Source: Leclercia sp. 29361 (GTDB taxonomy: Bacteria; Pseudomonadota; Gammaproteobacteria; Enterobacterales; Enterobacteriaceae). From it: a DNA stretch of 64,000 nucleotides. Where the stretch lies: assembly GCF_011290365.1 (NCBI RefSeq), contig NZ_CP049786.1, forward strand, positions 2,170,001 to 2,234,000, written 5' to 3'. A model generated the notes under the pieces. It did not search any database and was not told where the DNA came from. It was given only the letters and a program-made list of their open reading frames with translations. Positions 35,698 through 43,865 of the stretch are shown here, one piece after another. Position numbers and translations under genes: made by a program. Position 1 is the first letter of the stretch, and each line of letters starts with the position of its first letter.

Positions 35698-36834
35698 TTA
35701 TTTCAGGCTGGTTTTGAAGAACTGCTCAAACTGTGCAAACGGGATCTTACCGGCGACGTTGTCGTACAGATCGACATGGTTAGCGCCCGGGACAATCACC
35801 AGTTCTTTCTGCTTGCTGCCAACGGCTTTGTAGGCATCTTCAGCGAAATAGCGTGAGTGCGCTTTTTCACCGGTGACGATCAGCGTCGGGATGGTGATCT
35901 CTTTGGCATAGCTCAGCAGCGGCATATTCATGAACGACAGCGGCATCGTCGCGGTCCATGCGCCGGTGGAGTTCACGGAGCGTTCGTGGAAGCCGCGCGG
36001 CACCCGGTAGTAATCAAAGAACTCTTTCAGGACCGGATGCGGATCTGCCGGTAACGCTTCGGGCAAAATGCGGTCAGCCGCGGTCACTTTGCCGTTCTGG
36101 TCGACATTAATATCGTGGCCGCCGTGGGCAAAGGTGCCCCTTTCCGCATCTTTCCAGCGCTGTTCGTTCAGATACGTCAGCACGGCATGGCGATCGGCCG
36201 CAGAGTAGCGGTCTTTGCCATCGCCCACGCCGTGGCCCATCGCGCGGCTCATGTCGTACATCACGCTGGTGGCGACCGCTTTCACGCGGGTATCCATAGA
36301 CGCCGCGTTCAGCGCCATCCCGCCCCAGCCGCAGATGCCGAGAATACCGATGCGGTTGCGATCAACTTCTTTCTGTAATCCCAGGAAATCAACCGCGGCG
36401 CTAAAGTCCTCGGTGTTGATGTCCGGAGAGGCGACATTCCGCGGCTGGCCGCCACTTTCGCCGGTATAAGAGGGATCGAACGCGAGGGTCACAAATCCTT
36501 CTTCCGCCAGGGTCTGGGCATACAGGCCGCTTGACTGCTCTTTAACCGCGCCAAACGGCCCGCTTACTGCAATCGCCGCCAGCTTGCGGTCGCCCCGGTC
36601 TTTCGGCAGGTACATATCGGCCACTAAGGTGATCCCGTAGCGGTTCTGGAAGGAGACCTTGCGGTGATCGACCTTATCGCTTTCGGCAAAGGTCTTGTCC
36701 CACTTCGTGATCATCGAAACGGGCGCGTTCGGATTGGTGGTATCTGCATAACTCATTGTCGTTACTCCACTTAAGGATGCGCACAGCAGCATCGCGGGTA
36801 TGGCAGTTGTCAGTTTTCGGGTGAATGTTTTCAT
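35698..36834 (-). CDS. Exported alpha/beta hydrolase with Cys nucleophile, second copy type
   Basis: A 378-residue protein: signal peptide (MKTFTRKLTTAIPAMLLCAS, cleaved near SYA), then an alpha/beta hydrolase with the elbow GICGWGG (Cys nucleophile) and the catalytic His in PGANHVDLYD. It shares with the hydrolase at 28687-29709 the segments KVSFQN, AVKEQSSGLYAQ-type and TGESGG-type, so the two are paralogues. The ATG at 36834 is preferred to 36843. First gene before the NepI-like exporter and divergent from a LysR gene. Substrate unknown. Confidence 0.88.
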   Translation of the reverse strand: MKTFTRKLTTAIPAMLLCASLSGVTTMSYADTTNPNAPVSMITKWDKTFAESDKVDHRKVSFQNRYGITLVADMYLPKDRGDRKLAAIAVSGPFGAVKEQSSGLYAQTLAEEGFVTLAFDPSYTGESGGQPRNVASPDINTEDFSAAVDFLGLQKEVDRNRIGILGICGWGGMALNAASMDTRVKAVATSVMYDMSRAMGHGVGDGKDRYSAADRHAVLTYLNEQRWKDAERGTFAHGGHDINVDQNGKVTAADRILPEALPADPHPVLKEFFDYYRVPRGFHERSVNSTGAWTATMPLSFMNMPLLSYAKEITIPTLIVTGEKAHSRYFAEDAYKAVGSKQKELVIVPGANHVDLYDNVAGKIPFAQFEQFFKTSLK

Positions 36835-36957
36835 AGGAGGCACCGGGCTGTGTTGTTGTGTGGAGTCCAGTATAGTTAGCAGTAATAGTGCTGATTAGAG
36901 GCCGAATACTGCTAAGATTCATACCATATTGTTATGAATTATTGAGGGGAGAGGGTG

Positions 36958-37842
36958 ATGGCGAAGCGGGAAAACTACAACGAGCTGTACCTGTTTATGC
37001 AGGTGGTGCGGGAGGGCAGCTTCACCGCCGCCGCGCAGCGGCTGGGGCTGGCCCAGTCGGGGATCAGCCGTTCTGTGCGCGACCTCGAAGCGCGGCTGGG
37101 CGTCCAGCTGCTGGTGCGCACCACCCGCAGGCTGTCGCTGACCCAGGCCGGGGAGCAGCTCTATCAGACCACCGAGTCCGGGTTTGATGCGCTGGATACC
37201 GGGCTCGCCACTCTGGCGCATTATCGTGAGACGCCCTCCGGCACGGTGCGCATCAATGCCAGCCAGCACGCTATCGAGAAGTGTCTCCTGCCAAAGCTGG
37301 CAATATTCAAACAGCGTTACCCGGATATCCGCCTGGAGCTGATGAATGAGAGCCGCTTCGTGGATATCATCGCCGAGCGGTTCGATGCCGGCGTCCGGCT
37401 GGGGCCTGAGGTTGGGCAGGGGATGGTCGCGGTACGCATTACCCCCGACATGGAGATGGCGGTGGTCGGTACGCCCGACCACCTGCGCCGCTACGGCTTT
37501 CCCCAGATCCCCGCGGATTTAGCGGCCCACCCCTGCATTGCCTATCAGTTTGCCGACGGCGGACTCTATCAGTGGGAGCTGGTTCTGGACGCCAAAAGCA
37601 TTACCCATCGCCCCGAAGGACAGTGGACCTTTTCTGACAGCTATATGGAAGCCGAAGCCGCGCGGCTCGGCCTGGGGCTGGCTTATGTGCCGGTCGAGCT
37701 GGTGGCGGACGATCTGGAGCGGGGAACGCTGATCCGGGTGTTGCAGCGCTACAGCCTGCGCATGGATGTGCTGTTTCTCTACTATCCGCACCGCAACGTA
37801 TCACCCGCCTTGAGGGCGGTGATTGATACCCTGAAAATCTGA
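36958..37842 (+). CDS. LysR family transcriptional regulator, divergent from hydrolase-exporter pair
   Basis: A 294-residue LysR regulator of the CrgA-like subgroup: HTH AAAQRLGLAQSGISRSVRD, effector domain with DAGVRLGPEVGQGM and GLAYVPVELV. GGGGAG lies 6 nt before the ATG at 36958 (an in-frame GTG precedes it). It shares the subgroup and several motifs with the tandem LysR pair at 26.5-28.4 kb, paralleling the relation of the two hydrolases. Likely controls the divergent hydrolase and exporter genes across the 123-nt gap. Confidence 0.92.
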   Translation: MAKRENYNELYLFMQVVREGSFTAAAQRLGLAQSGISRSVRDLEARLGVQLLVRTTRRLSLTQAGEQLYQTTESGFDALDTGLATLAHYRETPSGTVRINASQHAIEKCLLPKLAIFKQRYPDIRLELMNESRFVDIIAERFDAGVRLGPEVGQGMVAVRITPDMEMAVVGTPDHLRRYGFPQIPADLAAHPCIAYQFADGGLYQWELVLDAKSITHRPEGQWTFSDSYMEAEAARLGLGLAYVPVELVADDLERGTLIRVLQRYSLRMDVLFLYYPHRNVSPALRAVIDTLKI

Positions 37843-37851
37843 ATGTGATTT

Positions 37852-37881
37852 TGTAGGCCGGGCAAGCGCAGCGCCCCCGGC
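37852..37881. repeat. REP-like palindrome, copy 2
   Basis: GTAGGCCGGGCAAGCGCAGC followed by GCCCCCGGC differs from copy 1 at a single core base. It lies 9 nt after the LysR stop codon, a usual REP position at transcript 3' ends. Confidence 0.82.
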
Positions 37882-37983
37882 GTTGCCTTTCTGGAACGTC
37901 TTTGCTTAAAAAATTGAGCGATACCTTCAGATGAGTTTTACCAGGCCATATTTCCCCGGGCTGAAAGAGAAGTAATACTACAT

Positions 37984-38554
37984 TTACCTGTAAATAAATT
38001 CGTAGTTAACGATATACGTCCCAATTTTATTTACGCGAGCTGTTACCCATACTCCTGTCATTCCCTGCTTACGGTGGCTGCGCAGATACTCTTTATTGGT
38101 ACAAAGCTGTATCCATCTGGTAGTGTTCTGATCTTTTATCCAGATCCCTGCTTCACAATGCCCATGCTTACCTCTCGATGGCCCCGGGAAGACAACCTCA
38201 TATTCCGATTCATAGCCAATTATGTTGTCCGGGAAGAGATAAACATAGACATCGTAACAGTTTAAGCTCAATAAAAATCCCAGGCTAAAACCGCCGAGAA
38301 ATGCATTACTAAGATACTTTAATGTTTTGTTAAAAGTGCGACGATAAAAAGCGTAGATAAAAGAGAAACTTCCCATCAGTATGCTGAAAGAAATATACGT
38401 TAACCATTCAGGTATCGATTTTTGTAGAATGGTTTTATGGGAGAGGCTGGGATGCCCACAACATATACCAGCACCATAAACCCGCAATGATGAGTGTCAC
38501 GGCTGTAATGGACCATTTCTTGTATTTATTTTCGAAGTAATAACTTTTATTCAT
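37984..38554 (-). pseudogene. Frameshifted two-helix membrane protein of unknown function
   Basis: An ATG at 38554 opens a 39-codon frame (MNKSYYFENKYKKWSITAV, then a hydrophobic helix) that stops at 38435. The next reading frame, open from 38487 to 37984 with only a TTG start, continues with a second and third hydrophobic segment and a soluble C-terminal domain with paired Cys (HGHCEAGIWIKD, WIQLCTNKEYL). Joining the frames near 38440, within CAGCCTCTCCCATAAAA, gives a coherent protein of about 190 residues. I infer one extra base in a single original gene; alternatively the shorter frame is the real gene with a poor start. Family not recognised; AT-rich relative to neighbours. Confidence 0.5.
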
Positions 38555-38647
38555 AATTATATTTTTTTATAGGTATTAAAAGAGAAACTGGCTTTGCTCC
38601 GTAAGGCTATTTTAACTTATTAATGTGAACAGGCATCCGGTTTCCAC

Positions 38648-39130
38648 TTAGATTTTGAGCGCAGCAACAATAGAATCTTCAATTTTCTCCGGCGTAGAAA
38701 TCGGCGCAAAACGCTTGAGCGGTTTACCGTCGCGTCCAATCAGGAACTTAGTGAAGTTCCACTTGATCCGACCACCCAGCACGCCGGGCAGTTCCTCTTT
38801 CAGGTAACGAAACACCGGGTGCGTAGCGGGGCCGTTAACCTCCACTTTCCCGAACATTGGAAAGCTCACACCGTAGTTAATGTTACAGGTCTGCGCAATG
38901 TCGTCGGCACCGCCGGGTTCCTGTTTACCGAACTGGTTGCAGGGGAAGCCCAGTACTACCAGCCCCTGATCGGCATATTTTTTGTAGAGCATCTCAAGAC
39001 CGGCGTATTGCGGCGTGAAGCCACAATGGCTGGCGGTATTCACCACCAGAACGACCTTACCCGCATAGTCGGCCATAGAGATGTGCTCGCCACGCAGGCT
39101 GGTGGCAGTCAGTTGATGGAAGGTCGTCAT
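38648..39130 (-). CDS. Glutathione peroxidase family thiol peroxidase
   Basis: A 160-residue peroxidase of the GPx family, reducing peroxides with thioredoxin or glutathione. The active residues are Cys36 in NTASHCGFTPQY, the Gln in FPCNQFGKQEP (with the likely resolving Cys) and Trp in IKWNFTKFLI. Cys replaces the selenocysteine of animal enzymes. It is shorter than E. coli BtuE (183 aa) and resembles the BsaA-type enzymes. Stands alone; upstream gene msgA is on the same strand about 100 nt away. Confidence 0.93.
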   Translation of the reverse strand: MTTFHQLTATSLRGEHISMADYAGKVVLVVNTASHCGFTPQYAGLEMLYKKYADQGLVVLGFPCNQFGKQEPGGADDIAQTCNINYGVSFPMFGKVEVNGPATHPVFRYLKEELPGVLGGRIKWNFTKFLIGRDGKPLKRFAPISTPEKIEDSIVAALKI

Positions 39131-39233
39131 GTCGGAAACCTCAAAGCAGCGCTTTTTTGCAAACGTTCTGGATTATAGACGCTGGTTTTAATCACGTCTG
39201 CTTCTGCCACGAAGCGGTCTCCGGATCGTTAAA

Positions 39234-39473
39234 TCACTCCGCAACCAGCCACATATCGGCTTCGTCAAACATCTCCTCCAGCATGCGGTTCAGCTTCTCC
39301 CGATCGCTTTTACTGGCATCGCTGTTCAGGCCGTTGGCCTGCATTGGTTTTACCTTCACCTCGGCATCCGGAAAGATCCGGTGCACCCGGGTGGTTAACT
39401 CAGCCAGGATGATCTCCCTTGCACCGGGGAGTCCCGCAACATTTCTTTTGTCGTAAACCAGTTCAACGAACAT
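39234..39473 (-). CDS. msgA: DinI-like family protein MsgA
   Basis: A 79-residue acidic protein, MFVELVYDKRNVAGLPGARE, with the C-terminal helix MLEEMFDEADMWLVAE that in DinI mimics DNA and binds RecA. It is very close to Salmonella MsgA, needed for macrophage survival. The ATG at 39473 has AAGGGG 7 nt upstream; a GTG just before it is less likely. A LexA box 17 nt further upstream predicts SOS induction. Confidence 0.92.
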   Translation of the reverse strand: MFVELVYDKRNVAGLPGAREIILAELTTRVHRIFPDAEVKVKPMQANGLNSDASKSDREKLNRMLEEMFDEADMWLVAE

Positions 39474-39489
39474 CACACATCCCCTTAAA

Positions 39490-39509
39490 TACTGTTTTAA
39501 TGTACAGCA
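39490..39509 (-). promoter_or_regulatory. LexA (SOS) box of msgA
   Basis: TACTGTTTTAATGTACAGCA fits the E. coli SOS box TACTG-TATATATATA-CAGTA, with the invariant CTG-N10-CAG intact and one mismatch in the outer bases. It ends 17 nt before the msgA start codon, overlapping the probable promoter. Confidence 0.85.
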
Positions 39510-39535
39510 TTCTTACCGGGGTAATGACATCTGTC

Positions 39536-39564
39536 AACTGCCGCCCGCTATGCAGGCGGCAGTT
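39536..39564 (-). terminator. Hairpin downstream of the iutA-like gene
   Basis: AACTGCCGCC and GGCGGCAGTT form a perfect 10-bp stem with a 9-nt loop, 9 nt after the receptor's stop codon. There is no T run, so it may be a weak terminator or an mRNA-stabilising hairpin. Confidence 0.6.
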
Positions 39565-39572
39565 AATGCGTA

Positions 39573-41762
39573 TCAGAATAAGACTGAGTAGTTCAGGCCG
39601 AAGGTACGGCCGCGACCTTTGTAGGTATAGAGGTTCTCAGCACCGTAGGTTGGGCTGTACAGACCCGGGGCACGCTGTCCCCATGCGGTGGTGTAATCTT
39701 CATCCAGCAGGTTTTCGACACTGAAGCTCAGCTTGCCCACCGGCAGAAGGTAACTGCCTAAGAAGTCAGCGGTGTTATAGCCCTCAATACGCTTACCGGC
39801 TTCGTCAGACAAATCAAAGGTCTGCGTACTTTGCAGACGTAGCGTCCAGTTGCCGGGCGCCCAGGTGACCCATGCGCTCATTTTGGACGGGCTGGCGCTG
39901 TCTACCGTCAGCTTCTCCCATTTCCCGTCGACGCGGGTTTCCGATTTGATGACGTTGAAGTTTGAGCCGGTGCTCCACTCGCTGTCGGTGAAGAAATAGT
40001 CCACCTGGCCTTCAACACCATAGATGCGACGCTCGTCATCTTCGACGTTGATGGTCATGTCGCTTTTGTTGATGTTGATGGTTTTGTCAGAGAGCGAATA
40101 GTACCCGGCAATCTGCGTGCGCAGGTTATCCCCGGTGTAGCGCCAACCCAGCTCGTACGCATCAACCTTAATGCCGTCGAGTTTTGAGTCGTTCACGTTC
40201 ACGCTGTTGACCAGACGATAATGGCCGTTTACCAGTTGATAAGTGCCGGAGCCGTAATATTTCGCCAGATCCGGGATCTCAAAGCCCTGGGAGAAGTTGA
40301 ACCACAGCTGCTGGCGCTCGGTCAGGTGACCCAGAATACCGGCGTTAAACAGCAGGTTGTTATAGTCGGTTTTCCCGCCTGGCACAGCGTCTGCCGAGGT
40401 GGCTCTGCCGGTGGCAATACCCTGCTGTTGGGCGTAACCAATAAAGTCATCGACCTTGTTTTCCGTATACTGATAGCGCACGCCACCGCTCAGGGTGATC
40501 GCGGAGAAGTCGTAGCTCGATTGCAGGAACGGAGCGAGGTTGGTGATGCTGTAACCCGGATAGCGTCCCACGTTGTAGGCATTATCCAGCTTCATACCCC
40601 CGCTGGCTGCCGCTTTGTTAAGGTCGAAGAATTGCTGATTGGCGTCGAAGGTTTCATGCTCGGCATCGACACCCCATGTCAGGGTCAACGCATCCAGCGG
40701 TTTGCTGTTGAGGGTGAGTTTGCCCCCGTAGAAATCGGTCTTTTGCTGGGATGCACCAATGTTGGTGACCCGGCCGCCTGCAAGCGTAGGGAAGGGGTAG
40801 TAGGTCAGGCTTTCATCGCGGTAGTAAATCTGAGCGAGCAGATCCTGACCCCAGAAATCGGTGTTGGAATATTGCAGGTTGATCAGGTGGCGTTCGGTGC
40901 CCGGAATACGGTCGGAGTCGAGATTGTTTTTGTTGTAAGCGTCGCCGGAACCGGTCACTGCCGAGAAGTTCTCGCCAAGATAGAGACCGTGCTTACCGTC
41001 GGATTCACTTTTGTAATACTGCGTGGTGAGCTGCAGCTGCTGATGATCGTCGATATTCAGGGTACCGGTGCCCATCACGTCCAGACGGTCAGAGTATTGC
41101 AAACCGGTCTGGGTGTTATCAATGTTCACCTCATTGCCTTTACCGTCGTACCAGCCGCCAAAGCGTTGATACGCGACGGAAAGCCGTCCTGAAGCGTTGT
41201 CGTTGCCGCCGCTGACCGCCGCCGCGATGTTTTCGTCATTATCGTTATGGCTGTTGAAGCCCGTTTTGAGGCTGGTCTGGAACTCGACTTCCGTTTCCGG
41301 CTGGCCCTTTTTGGTGACGATATTGATTAAGCCGCCGGTACTGCCGCCGCCGTAGAGGGAGGTTGCGCCGGAGATAACTTCAATGCGGGAGATATTGAAC
41401 GGATCGATTGAGTCCAACTGGCGGCTGTCGCTGCGCGAGGAGTTTAACCGCACGCCGTCGACCATCACCATCATCGAACGACCGCGCATATTCATACCGT
41501 AATTGGTTCGCCCCTGGCTGCTGACATCCATCCCGGGGATCAGCTGCGCCAGCACCTCTTTAAGCTCTTTACCCCCCTGAACCTGCTGTTCAATATCAGC
41601 CTGTTCAATGACTCAGGTGGTCTGCGCCATATCGGTAATGCTGTGGTTTGTGCGGCTGGCGGAGACCACCAGCGACTCTTCTTTTTGTCCTTCAGCCGAG
41701 GCATTAGCGGCTAACATCATTAACAAGCACGGGTTTAAAGCCCAGAGGTAACGCGGTTTCAT
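39573..41762 (-). pseudogene. iutA: IutA-like TonB-dependent siderophore receptor interrupted by an in-frame TGA
   Basis: An outer-membrane receptor of the ferric-aerobactin IutA type, near full length (730 codons against about 732). A signal peptide (MKPRYLWALNPCLLMMLAAN) and TonB box (EESLVVSA) precede the plug (GRTNYGMNMRGR, DGVRLNSSRSDSRQLDSIDP) and the 22-strand barrel ending GRTFGLNYSVLF. Codon 50 (41613-41615) is TGA where IutA has Trp in AQTTWVIE; one base changes TGG to TGA. Everything after it is intact, with no other stop, so the mutation is recent, a sequencing error, or read through. No aerobactin synthesis genes are in the window. A Fur-type site lies upstream. Confidence 0.88.
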
Positions 41763-41838
41763 TATTATGATCATCCTGATTTTACGAGGTGTCGGAGGCG
41801 CTAATGCCCGGCACCGCAAGAACATCACCCGCTAAGGT

Positions 41839-41874
41839 GATAGTGATTATCAAGATGATATAAATAATCATTAC
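41839..41874 (-). promoter_or_regulatory. Fur box region of the iutA-like gene
   Basis: On the minus strand AATGATTATTTATATCATC and TTGATAATCACTATC overlap; the second matches the core GATAATCATTATC of the Fur consensus at 12 of 13 positions. It lies about 75-110 nt upstream of the receptor start and implies iron repression. Confidence 0.75.
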
Positions 41875-42060
41875 AATGTAAACAGGTAATGTTAAAAAAT
41901 GTTTCTATAATGGCTTGATGTTTATGGGGTTTTTGGGGCGAGGCAGGTATAAGCAATTTTACGGATAATCCAGAAATCGTCATAACACGTCATCGTCTGC
42001 TTTTGACACTTACGGACAATTGTGCAATTTCGCTATAAGCGAGTATCGAACGTTGTACTA

Positions 42061-42738
42061 CTAGTAGAACTGACATGAAAAGTGCCAAATTCCCTCAGCT
42101 GAGCGGTGAAAGTAGCCAATACCATTGTCCGCCCACATCCAGTTTACTTTTTCTTCCGAACCCACCTGAAAAACAAAGTCCTCAATCCCCACACCATGTT
42201 GGATCTCCATCGGATACCCCCCGACTTTCGTTCCCCCGTAGCGGTTAAAATCATCAAAGAAGCTGTCGCTGGCCTGCGTATCATCATTTACCTCAGAAAG
42301 GTCGATAATATCCCAGGCGTCCTCCCATCCCGGCGCATCATCATTAACGCTCACCCAGCGAACAGGAAATGGGCGATACGGCGTCTCTAATTCGGGTAAT
42401 AACTCAAGCCCTTCAAGCGTGGCATATTCCCGAATGAGCCACCCCTCGCCATGAGGTTGGTCAAAGGGATGATGTTCCCTATTGTGAAACAGCACCAGAA
42501 GGGCGATGCCCTTTAGTTGTTCAGGGATCACCGGAAGCTCATCCGTACGGATCTGAAGAAGTGGAAACATCGGCTGACCCTTCCAGACGGGCAATCCTTC
42601 TCCTGGAAGATGAACACCTTTTAAAAACCAGGACGTCAGAGGGTCTGCACCAGGGCGAAAACCGCCGACCTGTGCCACCGACGCGGGCCGCAATTGGGAT
42701 CTAAGCTCTTCTAAAACTAATGCACTCTCGCGTTTCAT
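42061..42738 (-). CDS. DUF1963 (YwqG-like) family protein
   Basis: A 225-residue cytoplasmic protein. The N-terminal PASVAQVGGFRPGADPLTSW, the middle PMFPLLQIRTDELP and VLFHNREHH, and the C-terminal KVGGYPMEIQ segments fit the DUF1963 / YwqG family, whose function is unknown. I prefer the ATG at 42738 (MKRESALV); a GTG ten codons earlier is possible. It is isolated between the iutA-like gene and rarA. Confidence 0.75.
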   Translation of the reverse strand: MKRESALVLEELRSQLRPASVAQVGGFRPGADPLTSWFLKGVHLPGEGLPVWKGQPMFPLLQIRTDELPVIPEQLKGIALLVLFHNREHHPFDQPHGEGWLIREYATLEGLELLPELETPYRPFPVRWVSVNDDAPGWEDAWDIIDLSEVNDDTQASDSFFDDFNRYGGTKVGGYPMEIQHGVGIEDFVFQVGSEEKVNWMWADNGIGYFHRSAEGIWHFSCQFY

Positions 42739-43175
42739 ACTGGCTGCCTTGCGTTGGGAGATATTCACTGGGTAGGGCAGTTACAGCGCTGCCGATCGCT
42801 GCGCCGCCCTGGTCAGCGTGCTGCTCGAAACTGACGACCCCGCAACACGCTCTTCACTCTGTGAACGCCTGCTGTAAACCCTCCGCTACCCGGGAGTTCG
42901 CAATTGAATCACGGAGGGCATTTATAGCATGTCAGTGTGATAATCAACGGAGTCTGGTCACAGACTCCTTAAAAATTCGGTTAAGTTGATGCTAACTCAA
43001 GTCAGTGGAGGTGCATTGCTCAGCCAATATGGCTTTTAGTGTTAGTAATTTCTGATCTTTTCAGCCTGCATTTCATCCATCTGCATTGCGCTTTGCAACA
43101 GCCATTGTGCACCTCGCTGCACTATGTTTATACACAGTGTTGCGGCTACAGATCGACGTTGCAGCAAAATATGCA
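42739..43175. other. Intergenic region downstream of rarA, no gene seen
   Basis: 437 nt between the DUF1963 gene and the end of rarA. Short frames occur but have no ribosome sites or family features. The right part would be the 3' untranslated region of rarA, where I see no clear terminator, and the left part the promoter of the DUF1963 gene. Confidence 0.5.
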
Positions 43176-43529
43176 TTATTGGCGTAGCTGCTGCGTTTCC
43201 GGGCCACCCATACTCCGCCGCCATGCCCCAGGCGCCTGACCATACTGACGCTTAAAGCTGCGGTTGAAGGACTGCTGGGAGTCAAAGCCCAGCGCGATCG
43301 CCACGTTCAAAATCGGCTCGTCGCTGCGGGTTAAGCGCTCAACCGATTTTTGCAGCTTTTGCGCGCGAATGTACCCAGCGAGGGGATAGCCAGTATGTTC
43401 CTTAAACAGACGCTGGAGATGCCATTTTGAGTAGCCGGAACGCCTGGCAACGGACTCAATATCCAGACGGCTATCCAGGTTGTTGTCGATCCAGTCGAGT
43501 AAATCATGCATAAATGCGCCAGTGTTCAT
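43176..43529 (-). CDS. rarA: AraC-family regulator RarA
   Basis: A 117-residue regulator of the MarA/SoxS/RamA type: two helix-turn-helix motifs only, no ligand domain. WIDNNLDSRLDIESVARRSG begins the first HTH and ILNVAIALGFDSQQSFNRSF the second. It matches Klebsiella RarA, an activator of oqxAB and of a low-level multidrug resistance programme. The ATG at 43529 has GAGGA 7 nt upstream; the frame is open 16 codons further. Divergent from oqxA across 336 nt, as in Klebsiella and Enterobacter. Confidence 0.93.
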   Translation of the reverse strand: MNTGAFMHDLLDWIDNNLDSRLDIESVARRSGYSKWHLQRLFKEHTGYPLAGYIRAQKLQKSVERLTRSDEPILNVAIALGFDSQQSFNRSFKRQYGQAPGAWRRSMGGPETQQLRQ

Positions 43530-43865
43530 CTGGTTATCCTCACGCTGCCTGTATAAAGGTATCTTTATCTGTTGCATTTAAAGGTGGCGCGTTTTTCGGT
43601 TAATTGCAAATTTTATTATTGCATTTAAATCCCTGAGCGAAACGGGTGTTTTAACATCGACTCAAATAGCACATTAAGTGCAACAATTATTCTTGCACTT
43701 AGTTAGGCGCCTTCCTACAATCGCCGGGAATAGTGTATTCGCAACTGTTACAGTTTTGTGGCGATGAACGACACAAATGGCCTTAAGCCAGCCACCGGAC
43801 AAAGGAAGTAGCGCAGCGCCTCCCCTGCGTCTTGCCCGGCGGCTACAATTACCGGAATAAAAATA
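43530..43865. promoter_or_regulatory. rarA-oqxA divergent control region
   Basis: This region contains both promoters. AAGTGCAA and TTGCACTT form an inverted repeat with a 9-nt spacer (43676-43700). TTGCATTTAAA occurs twice (43572-43582 and 43619-43629) on the rarA side. These are candidate operators for OqxR or RarA, proteins known to control this locus. A REP-like element occupies 43807-43845. Confidence 0.55.
43807..43845. repeat. REP-like palindrome, copy 3 (variant)
   Basis: On the minus strand GTAGCCGCCGGGCAAGACGC leads to GCGCTGCGCTAC, an imperfect palindrome carrying the CGGGCAAG core of REP copies 1 and 2. It lies unusually close (about 20 nt) to the oqxA start, so it may form part of the oqxA leader. 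Confidence 0.6.

Noticed and set aside
33673..37881. Repeated palindromes as a CRISPR array
   Set aside because: The copies are about 4 kb apart, with no regular spacers and no cas genes; they are REP elements.
38435..38554. The 39-codon frame as an independent small membrane protein
   Set aside because: Possible, but the continuation in the neighbouring frame completes a coherent multi-helix protein, so a frameshifted single gene explains both better.
42720..43239. Short plus-strand frames between the DUF1963 gene and rarA
   Set aside because: They lack ribosome sites and family features and overlap the ends of the real minus-strand genes.
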